From the NCBI GenBank assembly GCA_022575985.1, contig JAKSXM010000050.1:158594-222593 (forward strand): a stretch of 64,000 nt of DNA, written 5' to 3'. The notes under the pieces were generated by a model. The model was given only the letters and a program-made list of their open reading frames with translations, made no database searches and was not told where the DNA came from. Position 1 is the stretch's first letter. The number at the start of each line of letters is the position of its first letter. This document shows, piece after piece, positions 12,413-23,795 of this stretch. The stretch is from Anagrus nilaparvatae (Eukaryota > Arthropoda > Insecta > Hymenoptera > Mymaridae). A program made the translations under genes and the position numbers.

Positions 12413-13178
12413 TGTTACGTATGGTAGGTCAAAATTGATATGCCTAACATTCGATATATATATAAATATTAAACCTACATCCGATATTCATATTTAACGT
12501 TCCCAGGACGATATAGGAACCCGCAGATGCATTTCCGCTGATGCTGACCTAGCACAATAGCGCGGGACAAAAGTCAACTGTGACATAAATTAGTAGGGAT
12601 TTATAGGCGTTATAAAATGCATAAATCCCACCTCGCGATTCTTAGTAATAGTTATGGACGCTTTCGCTAATTGGACGTGACGAGACCGACGCTTTTTTTG
12701 TATTGGACGTTTCCCCCAAAATCTCGCAATATGGGCAGATTCATTTTAGATTATATATTGCCCTTCAGGCGCCCAAATTGCATTCTTTAGAATCATAACC
12801 ATCATTAATTAGAGTATTGACTCTCGTTATTAAGTATCTTTTATAATTCGTTTGACTTAAAGACTTAGACAGTTTTATTATATTTACTTATAATCAATAA
12901 AGTGAAAGGTTATATATCAAATCAGTTATCAGTTATTATTGTGTAAGTGACATTTTCCTTCTGTAATAAGAACTTAGCCTCAGGTTAGGTTCATCCAGCT
13001 TAGATCGAACCCGAACTCATCTACAAATACATCAACTATAAACCAACCAAATAATAACCATCCAACTCTATATAAAATACCTGGGGCAGTCAATATCCCC
13101 AGGATAAACTTATATTTCATATATTCATAATTATTTATATTTACGTATCCCTTGGATAAAACCTCAGGATACCTAACA
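12413..13178 (+). mobile_element. Probable 3' LTR
   Basis: It starts TGTTACG directly after a purine tract and ends, probably, with CCTAACA. Inside are a TATA-like TATAAAATGC at about 12612 and an AATAAAG poly-A signal at about 12896. It is clearly richer in G+C than the interior to its left. A small hairpin (CCTGGGG ... CCCCAGG) lies at 13080-13105. An earlier end near GTGACA (about 12951) cannot be excluded. Confidence 0.4.
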
Positions 13179-14682
13179 ATATAGATGACCATAAATATAC
13201 AAAATTACAATGGAAAAATCTACTTTACACCTGACCTAGAGCCAAATTTCGTATTTTATCCTTAATAGATCGATCGAATTTACCAGCCGAGATTTATATT
13301 TTTTGGGGTCGCTGATCACTAAAATGATATCGGTTTTCACCCTAACTCATGTTTTTTCATTTCAATGAAATAGCACAATTCTCGGTTAAAATAGGTATCA
13401 TTTTTGTATTCAACGAACTAAATAAGGAAAACAACGTTTCATCAAAATTTTCAATAACCACGATAAATATATTTTTGCCCGAATTTCTATTGAGGGCAAC
13501 TAGACCGCATGTTTTGTAATAAACGAAATCATACAAGTGTTCAGAGACCCAAAAAAAATAATAAATACCTGTTGGCGAATTCCGTATCGACCTATTGATT
13601 AGAAAATTTTTCTATAAAGTTTGGCTGTGCATTGGGTCTAAAATGCATTTTTTAATTATTATTGTGCATTTTTGTAGTTATAGTTTATCGATAGATTTTT
13701 GCAATATAACAATTTTTTGGTAAATCGAAAGAAAAAAAGTAACATCTGTTGTAGATTTAACAGAAATCTCACCTAAAAATAGCAGAGAAACGTTTTAAAA
13801 TCACAAAAAAATAAAAAAAATATTAAGTACATATACTAGTAACTTATTTTTTTTATATCTATTGTTTCATAATTTTTAATTTTTGACAATTTTACTTTTA
13901 AATTATTCAATTCAAAGCAATAAAATAAATAAAATTCTATTTAATAATTTTTTATACTTTTTAGCAAAATTTAAAATAAATTTTTAAAAAAATTTTAAAT
14001 TTTATTATTACTTTAAATACCAAAAAATCAAATAATAAGAAGCTACTTCGATTAGATTTTAAAGTAAGTAAATTACCTAAATAAAAATCATCGAAAATAG
14101 TAATTAATAGTTGATTAAATTTATGATTATGTTTATGTATTGATCTGCAATAAGCATAATTTTTAAACGAATCAAATTACAAATTATTTTGTACTGAAAT
14201 TTGGTAAACAAAAATGGCAGACGTTGCTTATGAACAACCAGATTTTGTAACTCAAATTAATTAACAAATCTTAACAAGGCAGAAAATATTTAATTTTTTT
14301 TTTTCATTCTGCACTTTTACTCAAGAGCTTATAAAATTTGGTCTTTTCTAGCTCAATTTTGTTTGACCTATTTTCATTTTTCTAACAATAGGAACGTTTC
14401 TGTTTATAATTTTTAGTTTGCATGGTAACGTTACAGAAATCTAGATACTTGCCTAGTTAAAAAAAAAAAGTAAAAACTTTTTCTTTCTTTCTTTCTTTCT
14501 TTTTATTATTACACACAAATATCGTGAAATAAAATAAACTTTCAGAATCAAGTCTCTTAGGATTAATAAAATATCCTTCATTTATAAAGGAAGCTATCTT
14601 ATTATTAAAATTGTAATGAACTAGACAGTAAATTATGTGTGACCAATGAAATCTTTTCCTTATATTATGCATGTTTTTACAG
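13179..14682. other. A+T-rich non-coding stretch
   Basis: No supported gene. GGGGTCGCTGATCAC near 13305 belongs to the family forming the foldbacks at 6.9 and 62 kb. A (TTTC)n microsatellite lies at about 14480-14502. Confidence 0.4.
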
Positions 14683-14860
14683 AGTTGTCATCAGGACCAG
14701 CACGAAATAAAAAAGGAGGCTTCTTTGGAGCGTTACAAGAACAGCTATGAACCAAAAATTTTCAACGCTTACATTTTAATTGAAAAAATCTCTGACGTTG
14801 ATAAATTTAAAAAAGAAGTGATTCATTCTATCAGTTGCTGCTATTCTGATAGCATAAATG
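14683..14860 (+). other. Possible upstream exon of USP copy 2
   Basis: An open segment between an acceptor (gtttttacag) and a strong donor (AAT|GTAAGT). It encodes about 59 residues rich in K and E with a CC pair near its end. The lysine-rich helix-like text does not match the USP cysteine box. Another frame also reads plausibly for about 20 codons, so the frame is uncertain. Position and strand suit an exon of the USP gene downstream. Confidence 0.3.
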
Positions 14861-15557
14861 TAAGTAAATTTTCAAAGTGACTTTCGTTAACCTAGACACC
14901 TAATACCTAAACTAAGTTAATTTATATTATTTTCAATTAGACGCGATCTAAACTAATTCAATCGCTTTAAAATCTCTCTTAAATATTGAATTGCTTTTAA
15001 TTGCTTGCTTCAAATTTAATTTATAGCAATAATAACGGTTTATATAGGGATTTTTGTGGTCGCAAAAATTGATATTTTTTTATTATATTTAAACCCAAAT
15101 GTATCTCTTGGCTAATTTTTGGTCAAAATGTAGTCAATTTCTGAGAAAATTTGACGACTACTTTAAATTAACGCTTTTTTAAATTATTGTATGAAAATTA
15201 ATTTTTATGGAAAAAAATTATTTTTAGGAGTTTTTGTGGTCACGAGAAATTGAAATCTATCATTTAATTCGATTAAAATTTAACACCAGCCCTAACTGGA
15301 TACATTTTGTATTCCAAAAAATTGACTTCTAAGCAATAATTTATTAACGACATAAAACTAAATTTAAGGCATAATTATTTAAAAGCGACTTAAAGTATTT
15401 AAAGTATTTAAATCGCTTTTAAATTTTAAATACCTTGAATCGGGATGTCAGTCAGACCCTCGATAATTTTAACATAATTTTGATTTAAGCTATAGTTTTT
15501 ATAGGCATAATTATTGACTATGCCTACACTGTAAGAAATTTTAAAAAATTGTTTACA
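14861..15557. other. Non-coding, possible intron of USP copy 2
   Basis: Contains two similar phrases (TTTTTGTGGTC at about 15050 and 15231), each followed by TTGA and a run of T. This suggests a short tandem duplication of about 180 bp. No coding exon was recognised. Confidence 0.35.
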
Positions 15558-16468
15558 ATGTTTGAATGTATGTATGCTAATGCTCTTTTTCCTGTGTTTT
15601 ATGAATATTTTGATGGTATTGACACTCAAATGGCATTGCTTTATTCACTGTTTGCTATAAAACCCAAGAATGATGAATGGCTCAATTCTAGTTTTGTCGG
15701 CAGGAAATACTATTTTGTAAATTGTCCAATATGCAAAAAAATCGGTAAAAAAACGGAAGAGCCGTTTACTAGCATCAACATTCAATTACCGGAAGGAAAG
15801 TCTGCCAGTTTACTTGTAAGAGTTTTTTGACAAATATTATTATTATTATTATTACTATTATTATTATTCCACCAAATATAATTTTTCTTTGTTTTTATCA
15901 ATAGGACTGCTTAAGAGATTGCAATAACCAGAATCATGTTGAAAATTATATTTGCATCTTTTGCAAAAAAAACAGTTAGGGGAGAACAACAAAATTTAAT
16001 AACGAAAATTCCTCATGTACTTGCTTTACAAATTAATCGTTTTTCTGGACAGTATAAGAAAATGACGGAGGTCAATTTCCCATATAAAGAACTCACATTG
16101 GAAGAATACGTTCCTTTGGAGGAAGAAATTTATGAATGTAAATACCGTAATTATGAATTAAAATCCATTATTACCCATGTTGGAAATAGGATAGAGAACG
16201 GACATTTTAAAGCCGTTGTTAAACACAATCTAGATACGAGGTAATATTTCCAACTTGTTTAATTTTATGTTTGGACGTTTTTGGTTAAATAATCAAGCTA
16301 CTTTTTTCTAAATTTTTTTTTATAATTAATTACAGTTGGCTAGTACTTGATGATAATAGAATTAGTAAATTAAATAATCAATATTTATTAAGGAAACAAT
16401 GCTACATTCTGTTTTACGAAATGAATTTTACGAAAGAGATACCGCAAGAGAAAACAACAAATAAATAA
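15558..16468 (+). CDS. Ubiquitin-specific protease, C-terminal part (copy 2), one frameshift
   Basis: Exons about 15558..15815, 15905..16240 and 16336..16468 correspond one to one with USP copy 1, with the same phases (0, then 2). Recognisable USP parts are CPICKK (first CxxC), PFTSINIQL, CIFCKK (second CxxC), PHVLALQINRF (the conserved L.L.RF strand), NGHFKAVV with the catalytic His region (H within GHF), and WLVLDDNR with the final Asp. The middle exon needs a one-base change in an 8-A run at about 15964-15971; as written the frame hits TAG a few codons later. Removing one A restores both the frame and the 3' splice phase, so the lesion is a single indel, a real mutation or a homopolymer sequencing error. 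No N-terminal Cys box was found, so catalytic competence cannot be shown. The 5' end of the first listed exon is uncertain. Confidence 0.65.
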
Positions 16469-18640
16469 GTCTACATTTAAATTAAAATTTTATATTTTTT
16501 AATCATAAAAAATACTCTTTTGTTTTTAGTTTTTAAGTATTTTCTATAATTTCTTACTGCAAATTAGTATACTATAGTCTTTTAGTAATTTTTATATGTA
16601 ATGGTCAGTTAATTCAGTCTGTTCGTAAAGATAAGGGCGCACTTACAATCACCAATTGAACTTAAATTTTAAAATAGTATAGTTAGGTGTCATTGAAAAG
16701 TGATTCAGATTAAAATTTTTGTACTCTTTAGTACTTTATGTAGCTAAAATGCGGCTGTTTAAAGATCCGAAATTTTCGCCTATTTTGAAAATTACGGTAT
16801 TCTCTTGAATTTACACCAGATATCATCTTATTGGCACAATATTTATAACAGTAAAAAAGGCTCAAATTTATCTGACGAAAATTTTCAACTAGAACCCCCC
16901 CCCCTCCCCTATACCGTCAACTTTTTTTCTTCTTTTTTCTTGGTTTTGCATGAAAATAATGTAAAATGAATTTCAAAAACCTACCCTTTCAAAAACAATC
17001 CTCAAGTTTAAAATCGATGGATTTAAAGCGGAGATATTTTGATTTAAGTAGCGGCCTGTTTTGAAAATTTTCTTTTTTTGTGTGTGCTTATTTGCATTAA
17101 AAAATACTTTTTTGATTCCTTGAATCATGTAGACATGACATTTTACAAAATTTTTTATTTTTCGGCTGCTCCTGGAATCTAATAAAAATTCTGACTGGAT
17201 AAAAATTCATTTTTTGTTTCTCGAAAATTTTTTTGATTTTTTTTGAAATATTTTCAACCTTTCTATTCAATGAAAAATGCTGTAAAAAATTGAGTACATA
17301 TTTTATATTGAAAAACTTATTTTAAGAAGTAGTAGTTAAGGACTAATATGTTGGATGAATAATTTTTTGCATAACTAGAACCAACTTGAACCATAAAATT
17401 TAAGTTTAGTCTGGGTGAATTGAGCGCGATCGCGTCATAATCTGTACGAAAAGTACTGGAACTGCCTGCCTATAAATATTTTTTTTCCGTTTCTTATTTC
17501 TTAAGGCTTTTTTTTTATAAAAATCACACTAATCATATTCTTCAATTAATTTATAATTTTGCCTTAAGAATAGATAATTAAAAATAGATTAATCGCTTTG
17601 TATGATATTTAAATAATTAAAAAAATTTAGGGACTGATTATTATAGTTAAGATAGATGGACGTAAGCTTAAATTTCAAAATTAATTTTATCATAAATAAA
17701 ATCTAATTTTTACCATTAGTGAAAAAATTAATATTTATAAAAACTGAGCAAAACAACCTTGCTAGTCTCGTATGTTGACGTATTTATTTTTTAATAAAAA
17801 TTTAAAAGCTTATATCATGACGTGTATAATAATAATCATTATGATTAGTATTATTAAAGAAAGTGCCTTAGAATTAGTTTTATTTAGTCCGTTGTAAAAC
17901 TTATTGTAGTTATTAAATGTTGTTCATTACCTCTTAAGCCTAATGGTTATTTATGTTTGTATCTGTATAAATATTATAAATAAATATTAAAAGTAATACG
18001 AAATATTATAAAATTAATAAATAAATATAATACAATGTATTTTGTACCTGGTAGACGGTATCATTCTATACCAAGAATAGACTGCAAATTAAATTTATAA
18101 ATATATATATTTTTCTTATGTAAAAATTAATAAAATTTTCAATCAATGTTTATTTTCTGTTGCATTTTATTTTTATTCAAAAATAATAATTAGAGTGGTA
18201 AAAACAAAAAAATTATTACTTTTAATTTTTAAAAACCTATTTTTTTAGGATTTTTAGTTCAAAAATTATTTTATTTAGCACTCGTATAATAATCTCGCTG
18301 ATGACCCCTATCGCAATAATATATTTACTGTAACCCAAGTCCCTGGTTTATAATTTAATTGTTAGTAATTTTGCTGTAATCGAGCAGAGGTTTTAAGTAA
18401 AAAATAAAAATTAAAATTTCCAATGTTCTTTCCGCAGTTCCTATATTTGCATATTATATCATAGTAGAAATAATACAGCAAAGTAACTCAACGTCATATT
18501 GTCCCATAATTCTAACAATTTTCTATTTATAAAAATCTATAATAAATGTATCTAATCTTTTAAGATAATTTTTAAAATGTAAAATTTCTTATATCTTGTA
18601 CACTTTATTACATTATTTTTAAGATATAAATTTAATATTG
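16469..18640. other. 3' flank of USP copy 2, A+T-rich
   Basis: No gene recognised. This interval has no counterpart next to USP copy 1, so it was inserted here or lost there. A C-rich run lies at about 16895-16908. Confidence 0.4.
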
Positions 18641-18649
18641 AAGAACAAT

Positions 18650-19500
18650 TTTTTTATAAATAAACATACTCATGGAAATTATTTATAAAAGCTTATTTAT
18701 TTTTGATTATATTTTTAACTGAATCTTTAGAAAACTTAATGTACTCGCTTAAATTTAAATCTTTTTGCCGGTATAAAATTATTTATTCAAATCTCATGCA
18801 CACTTATAAAAATCTGTATGAAAAATTCGGCTGCCTTAAAAAAAGAAAAAGTCTTTTTTTCAGCCTTAAAAATTACAATTCAAATTTTAATTTGTAAAAA
18901 TTTTTTTATGTAAATCAATATACATTGAGAACGCTTTTTTTTCGTTTTCTGATCCCTTTGTTATTAATTTTTTATGACAAAGTTTATGCTTTTTTTACAT
19001 GCATGTTCAAAGATTTACCATACTTACGGGGCACGCCATTTGGATTTGATTTTTGTCATAATTTTTTTTTTATTTTTACCCTTATTATCTTATGCTAACA
19101 ACTAAAAAAATAAAATTCTATTCAAATCCTTTGTAAATTAGTTAAATTTCCTCATATTAGAGCATTAAAAGTACATATTTTTCTTTCACTTTGTAATTGG
19201 AATGACCGTGCCTTAAATTTACTAAGCAAAGAAAATCTTATGTCAAACTTATTTGTGTTGTAGTCTATATTATACGCAAATTCTTAAACGCGCCACGTTT
19301 TTCAGTAATTTTTTAAAACACGTTATTATTGCAGGGTTAGAAAATAACGCAGTTTAAAAAAAATAGGCCGTTTTCATAAAATAGCATTGTCTAATAGGGA
19401 ATAAGATTTAATTCGTTATTGTATCCTGAGAAAATTTGCCTCGGTTTTCTTAGGTGCATTTGGCTGCCTTTTTACTGCAGTAAAGTGCTTGCTTGGTATA
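18650..19500. repeat. Diverged partner of the USP copy 1 flank
   Basis: It carries TTTTCTGATCCCTTTG, TTATCTTATGCTAACAAC and TTATTGCAGGGTTAGAAAATAA in the same order as 3100-3560. The small plus-strand ORF at 18703-18897 has no recognisable features and is judged chance. Confidence 0.45.
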
Positions 19501-19860
19501 TTATCACACATTATGATAAATAAAAATAGCAAAAGACACTCCTTTTTTGAGGTTGGGAGGTGATGTTTGTTAATTTATGGCTTAAATATTCATTATTCAT
19601 AAGAAATTGCTTGAAATTCTCGATCAAAGACCAATAAAGCTCTTATAGACCAATTTTAGGCTAAATTTAGAAACTCAGATTCCTAATACATAAAAAATTC
19701 CCTTTTGGGAGTGATTTTTGCGAATATTAGAGTGTTCCAAAACACTTCTTTGAAAAACATTGATTTTAATGATTAGCGACCAAAAAAACCTACTAGTAAA
19801 CCAAATTTCATGTTTGCTAGTGTAAATAATCCCCCCCCCCCCCGCAGGGGCGTAGCCAGG

Positions 19861-20882
19861 GGGAGGGGCGAAGGGGGCGATCGCCCCCTCCAAAGGCCTA
19901 AGGCGCCAAATATATAAGGGCGCAAAATTCGTATTTGCGATACTTGCGTTTAATTTATTATGAAAAATATTTTAAATATTATAAAACTTTGATATCTTTT
20001 TATAATCAGGGTCCAAGATTAAGGAAGATTATCAAAAAAAAAAAAATTATTTTAGATGGTATATTATGATCCCACAAAAAAAATTTAATGTCTAGTAAAT
20101 AGAAATTATTTCAAAAATTTTTTTTGTTTTTAATTTTTTTTTTCATATGGCGGATGTTTGAAGAAATATATTGAAATTTATATGTGCTTGTTCTCAGAAA
20201 TAGATTTTGATATGTTGTGAAGTAATAAAATTGTAGTTGAAATTAACCAGAAAAGGGATATATGTATACATTGGTTCATATATTAATAGTAGTATTATTT
20301 TAATTGCTTTATCTTATAAACATTTTTTTTAGCATTAAAAATAAATTTATAAGTTTAGGACGCAGCTGTGATTTTTAAGTTAGATTTTTTTTCGTGATCT
20401 TGGAAGTATATTGTTTGGATTTATTTAAAAAAAGTGTGCCTGTAAGCATCTCAATTTTCCCATTTAAATATTATGGGAATTTTTACTTTTGATATTTGAT
20501 TTGATATTTGATATTTTATTTATTGTAAATATATACAAAGAGTGAAAAATATATACATTTTATATTATAATAAGAACTGTGATATAATAGAAAAATAATA
20601 GAAAAACAATATAATTTGTCAAAGCTAGTGTGATTTTAAAGTAGATTAGTTATTAAATTTTGATTATATTTAAGATAAAAATGAGAATGGTGAATTTAGA
20701 TAAAATTATAAGTGAGTAATAATAATAATAACATTAATAATTAATAATTAAGCGTAAGTAAAATTACTATAAATAATATAAGGTTGGGAGTATGGAGAGT
20801 GTTATGGGTTGTGGAAGTGGAGGCTAAGTATTGAGATTGAAATTGGGATAGAAGTTCAAAGTAGATGAGTGAGTTTCGTGGA
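19861..20882. other. Left part of the DNA transposon and LINE 3' UTR
   Basis: No reading frame. The LINE 3' end lies somewhere in 20480-20880; simple repeats (a TATTTGA run near 20500, AATAATAAT near 20720) mark candidate tail regions. A clear poly-A tail or target duplication could not be read. Confidence 0.35.
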
Positions 20883-23795
20883 TTAAAGATGAGATACTAG
20901 ATTTAGGGACTGGTTTTGAGTGCTTTTGACGTGTTTCATGAGATTATTCTTGAAAGAATTTAATGAGGTAGATAGCCTGATTCCAGGCGGGAGGGTGTTC
21001 CAGTAAAGTCCTGTGTCAATTAAGAAAGAAGAAGAGTAAGGTTTAGTGTGATGGGGGGGTATCTCTAGTTCTTTGAACTTTGGTCTGAGTTCTCTAGGTG
21101 GTATTCTATATTTTAACTTTGAGAATAAGAAGTCGGGATGTTGAAATAATAGTATTTTAAATAGAAAGCAGGTGGAATTGAATTTCAGCCTGTCTTTAAT
21201 TTCTAACCAATCGAGGCTTTTTCTGAAGTCAGAAACGTGATCATAGTGACCCAAATTGAAAATGTATTTTATTGCTGAGTTTTGTAGGATATTTAACGTC
21301 TTGAGGTGTTCGTTTTTAAGATTCCCTAAGATAGAGGTACAATAATCGAAGTGAGGTAGAATTAGGGATATTACAAGTTGCTTTCTCGTTTCCATATTGA
21401 CGTAGTTTTTGAAATATCTTAATCTATATAAGGTGCTACGGATTTTTTTGGAAATTTTGGTAATATGATCATCCCACTTTAATTTGTGATCAAATAAGAC
21501 ACCTAAGTTTTTGACTGTCGTTTCGAAGGGAATGTTGATGTTGTTATCAGGTAATCGAATAGAAATGTCGGAATTGAAAAAATTATCTAGATGCTTTTTG
21601 GGCCCAAATATTATGGCGTTGGTTTTATCTAAATTGATAAATAGTTGATTTTCATTGGCCCAATTTGTAATGTGGGAAATATCTTCGATGACCTTGTTTA
21701 GATTGAGATGTATATTTTCATATTCAGTTGATAGATATATTTGTAGGTCGTCTGCGAATAGTAGCCTATTGGAATTGATAATGAAATCTTTGATGTCATT
21801 AATGAAAACGAGAAATAGTAGGGGACCAAGGATGGAGCCCTGAGGAACCCCACTCTTGATCTTTTCCCATCTGGAGTGTGAATTATTTTTGCTGTTGATT
21901 ACAGCTTGAATTCTCTCTGTGAGGTATGATCTAATCCAGGCTAAGGATTCGGTTGAGAAGCCATAGTACTTTAACTTGTTTAGCAAGAGATCATGGGAAA
22001 CGCTATCAAAAGCTTTTCTAAAATCAAACAGGATTAAGAAGGTTAATTTGCCTTCTTCAATGTTGCTCGTGATATCGTCTAGGAGCTTCGCAAGTAGGAA
22101 CTGAGTATTTCTTCGTTTTCTGAAGCCGCATTGGAGGTTGTCTAACAGGTTATTAGATTCAAGGAATTTGATAATCTGGTTGTGAAGTGTTTTTTCAAAG
22201 ATTTTTGAAATTATGCACAATAGAGCAATTGGGCGGAAATCCGTGGCACTTTGGGGTCTATTCACTTTATTTACTGGCAGTATTAGAACTTCTTTCCATC
22301 TGGTAGGAAAGATATTATGTTCAATGGAGAGGTTAAAGATGTGAATGAGTAGTGGCATTAAAATGGGTAAACCTACAGAAAAGATTTTTATTGGTAGCCC
22401 GTCGACGCCTACTGAAGTTGTGGTAAATGAAGAGACAGCGGATTCTATTTCTTTTGCGGAAATTTTTGAGAACTTGAACTCCTGATTTATGTGTGTTTGG
22501 AAAGATGGCGAGTTAAGAGGTAGGTTGGGAGTGGGTAATGCGTTTTGAAAGGAAATGAACTTTTCATTGATGGTGTCAACTGAGAGGTTGCAGACATTGT
22601 TGCTAGATTTTGCATCGACTAGGCCTAGGTGTCTAAGTTCTTTCCATATTTTGTGGGGTTTGTCGAGATTGGTGATCCTATTTTTGTAGAAGTTGGATCT
22701 TAGATCGTTTACTTTGTTTGTGAGAGTGGTTTTGAGCAGATCATATTCTGCGTAATGGTTTTCCCTGCCTGTGCGTCTGAATTTTCTGTGAAGATTATCA
22801 AGTAGATGGAATCCATCTTTTACTTCGTCATTGATCCAGGGTTCAAATTTAGGAGAAGCTGGTACCTTTTTGAGGGGAGAAACCCTGTCGAGAATGCAAT
22901 TAATTTTCTCCTCTAAGAATGACACACAGAAATCGATATTGGAAGAATCTAGCAGAGGAGACCAGTCCATTTTTGATAATTCTGACAAATAAAGGTTTTC
23001 GTCTAGATTTTTGAAATCTCTGTAACTTAGATTGTTTGTTGATGATACTGGGGAAAAAATTTCAATTGTAGCGTCTATTAGATAGTGATTATTGATGTGG
23101 GCATAGCTATTGTGGTTTAGGATGATATCGTTTTGATCTACCATGATGATATCAATAGAGGTCTCAGAAGATGAAGTGAAATGAGTTGAACCATGTGGGA
23201 CTATTTTGAGGCCAGAGGATTCAGCAAATGATCTAATGATTGAATTCATATTTTTAGGGTTGATATCGCAATTAAAGTCGCCCATGATGAGTTTGCTGCT
23301 GTAGTCAGCGCAAATGGTGGATAGATCAGACAGGAAGGTCGAATCCTTGAAGTAGGGGGCTTTAGGTGGTCGGTAGACAACTGCAACGAATAAATCGGAA
23401 TTTTTGAGAGACACTTCACAGAAGATGTATTCAAACGAGGGTGAATCTAAGCAGCTCGAGGAGCACGATATTATTTTAAACTTTAAGCTTTTTTTGAAGT
23501 AAATGGCTACTCCGCCCGATCTGCCAGCTCTATCGTTTCTGATTAGATTGTATCCGTTTATTGAAAACATATTATCAGTGTGTTTGTCGGATAGCCACGT
23601 TTCAGATACTGTGATAATGTCGTAATTAAATTTAGATAAGTTGGGTAGACTTGAATTGAAGTTTTTGCTTAATGAATGAGCATTAAAATGACATGCGGTT
23701 AAGTTTTTGTTTATTGTGTTCTTTGGGTTATTATTAGTGATTGGTTTAGAAATTTTACCTGAGGAATTTGTAGTGGCTCCACTTCCATTTTTGTC
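20883..23795 (-). CDS. LINE ORF2: endonuclease and reverse transcriptase
   Basis: The frame is open for 970 codons directly after the ORF1 stop; the first in-frame ATG is only at 23570, inside the endonuclease. Order: APE-type endonuclease in the first ~230 residues (HFNAHSL with the metal-binding N, SETWL with the catalytic E, RNDRAGRSGG, MGDFN, SIDIIMV, NNHYL with the terminal H). Then reverse transcriptase: DFRPIALL, QCGFRKRRNTQ, LFDFRKAFDSVSH, SGVPQGSILGPLLF, the catalytic LLFADDLQIY, then NLGVLFD. The C-terminal domain ends in YWNTLPPGIR...FK. No RNase H is visible. This domain order suits the CR1/jockey group; a Kiri-like clade is possible. ORF2 nicks target DNA and reverse-transcribes the element RNA. 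All key residues are present and the frame is unbroken, so the insertion is recent or active. Confidence 0.9.
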   Translation of the reverse strand, partial: DKNGSGATTNSSGKISKPITNNNPKNTINKNLTACHFNAHSLSKNFNSSLPNLSKFNYDIITVSETWLSDKHTDNMFSINGYNLIRNDRAGRSGGVAIYFKKSLKFKIISCSSSCLDSPSFEYIFCEVSLKNSDLFVAVVYRPPKAPYFKDSTFLSDLSTICADYSSKLIMGDFNCDINPKNMNSIIRSFAESSGLKIVPHGSTHFTSSSETSIDIIMVDQNDIILNHNSYAHINNHYLIDATIEIFSPVSSTNNLSYRDFKNLDENLYLSELSKMDWSPLLDSSNIDFCVSFLEEKINCILDRVSPLKKVPASPKFEPWINDEVKDGFHLLDNLHRKFRRTGRENHYAEYDLLKTTLTNKVNDLRSNFYKNRITNLDKPHKIWKELRHLGLVDAKSSNNVCNLSVDTINEKFISFQNALPTPNLPLNSPSFQTHINQEFKFSKISAKEIESAVSSFTTTSVGVDGLPIKIFSVGLPILMPLLIHIFNLSIEHNIFPTRWKEVLILPVNKVNRPQSATDFRPIALLCIISKIFEKTLHNQIIKFLESNNLLDNLQCGFRKRRNTQFLLAKLLDDITSNIEEGKLTFLILFDFRKAFDSVSHDLLLNKLKYYGFSTESLAWIRSYLTERIQAVINSKNNSHSRWEKIKSGVPQGSILGPLLFLVFINDIKDFIINSNRLLFADDLQIYLSTEYENIHLNLNKVIEDISHITNWANENQLFINLDKTNAIIFGPKKHLDNFFNSDISIRLPDNNINIPFETTVKNLGVLFDHKLKWDDHITKISKKIRSTLYRLRYFKNYVNMETRKQLVISLILPHFDYCTSILGNLKNEHLKTLNILQNSAIKYIFNLGHYDHVSDFRKSLDWLEIKDRLKFNSTCFLFKILLFQHPDFLFSKLKYRIPPRELRPKFKELEIPPHHTKPYSSSFLIDTGLYWNTLPPGIRLSTSLNSFKNNLMKHVKSTQNQSLNLVSHL

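Larger units (their letters stand above)
10296..13178 (+). mobile_element. Non-autonomous LTR-like element with eroded 5' LTR
   Basis: A near-identical 30-bp sequence beginning TGTTACGTATGG and ending ATTGATATG occurs at 10296 and at 12413. At 12413 it follows a purine tract (gaacggagggaga), as expected for the polypurine tract directly before a 3' LTR. The element would run from TG at 10296 to CCTAACA at about 13178, with ATAT on both outer sides as a possible 4-bp target duplication. The 5' copy keeps only about 35 bp of LTR. There is no gag or pol reading frame between; the interior is satellite-like DNA and a C-rich block (12340-12400). This fits an internally deleted or non-coding LTR retroelement. 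Exact ends and class are uncertain. Confidence 0.45.

Noticed and set aside
18703..18897. 64-codon plus-strand ORF
   Set aside because: Lies in the eroded duplicated flank; Lys/Phe/Asn-rich as expected for random A+T-rich DNA.
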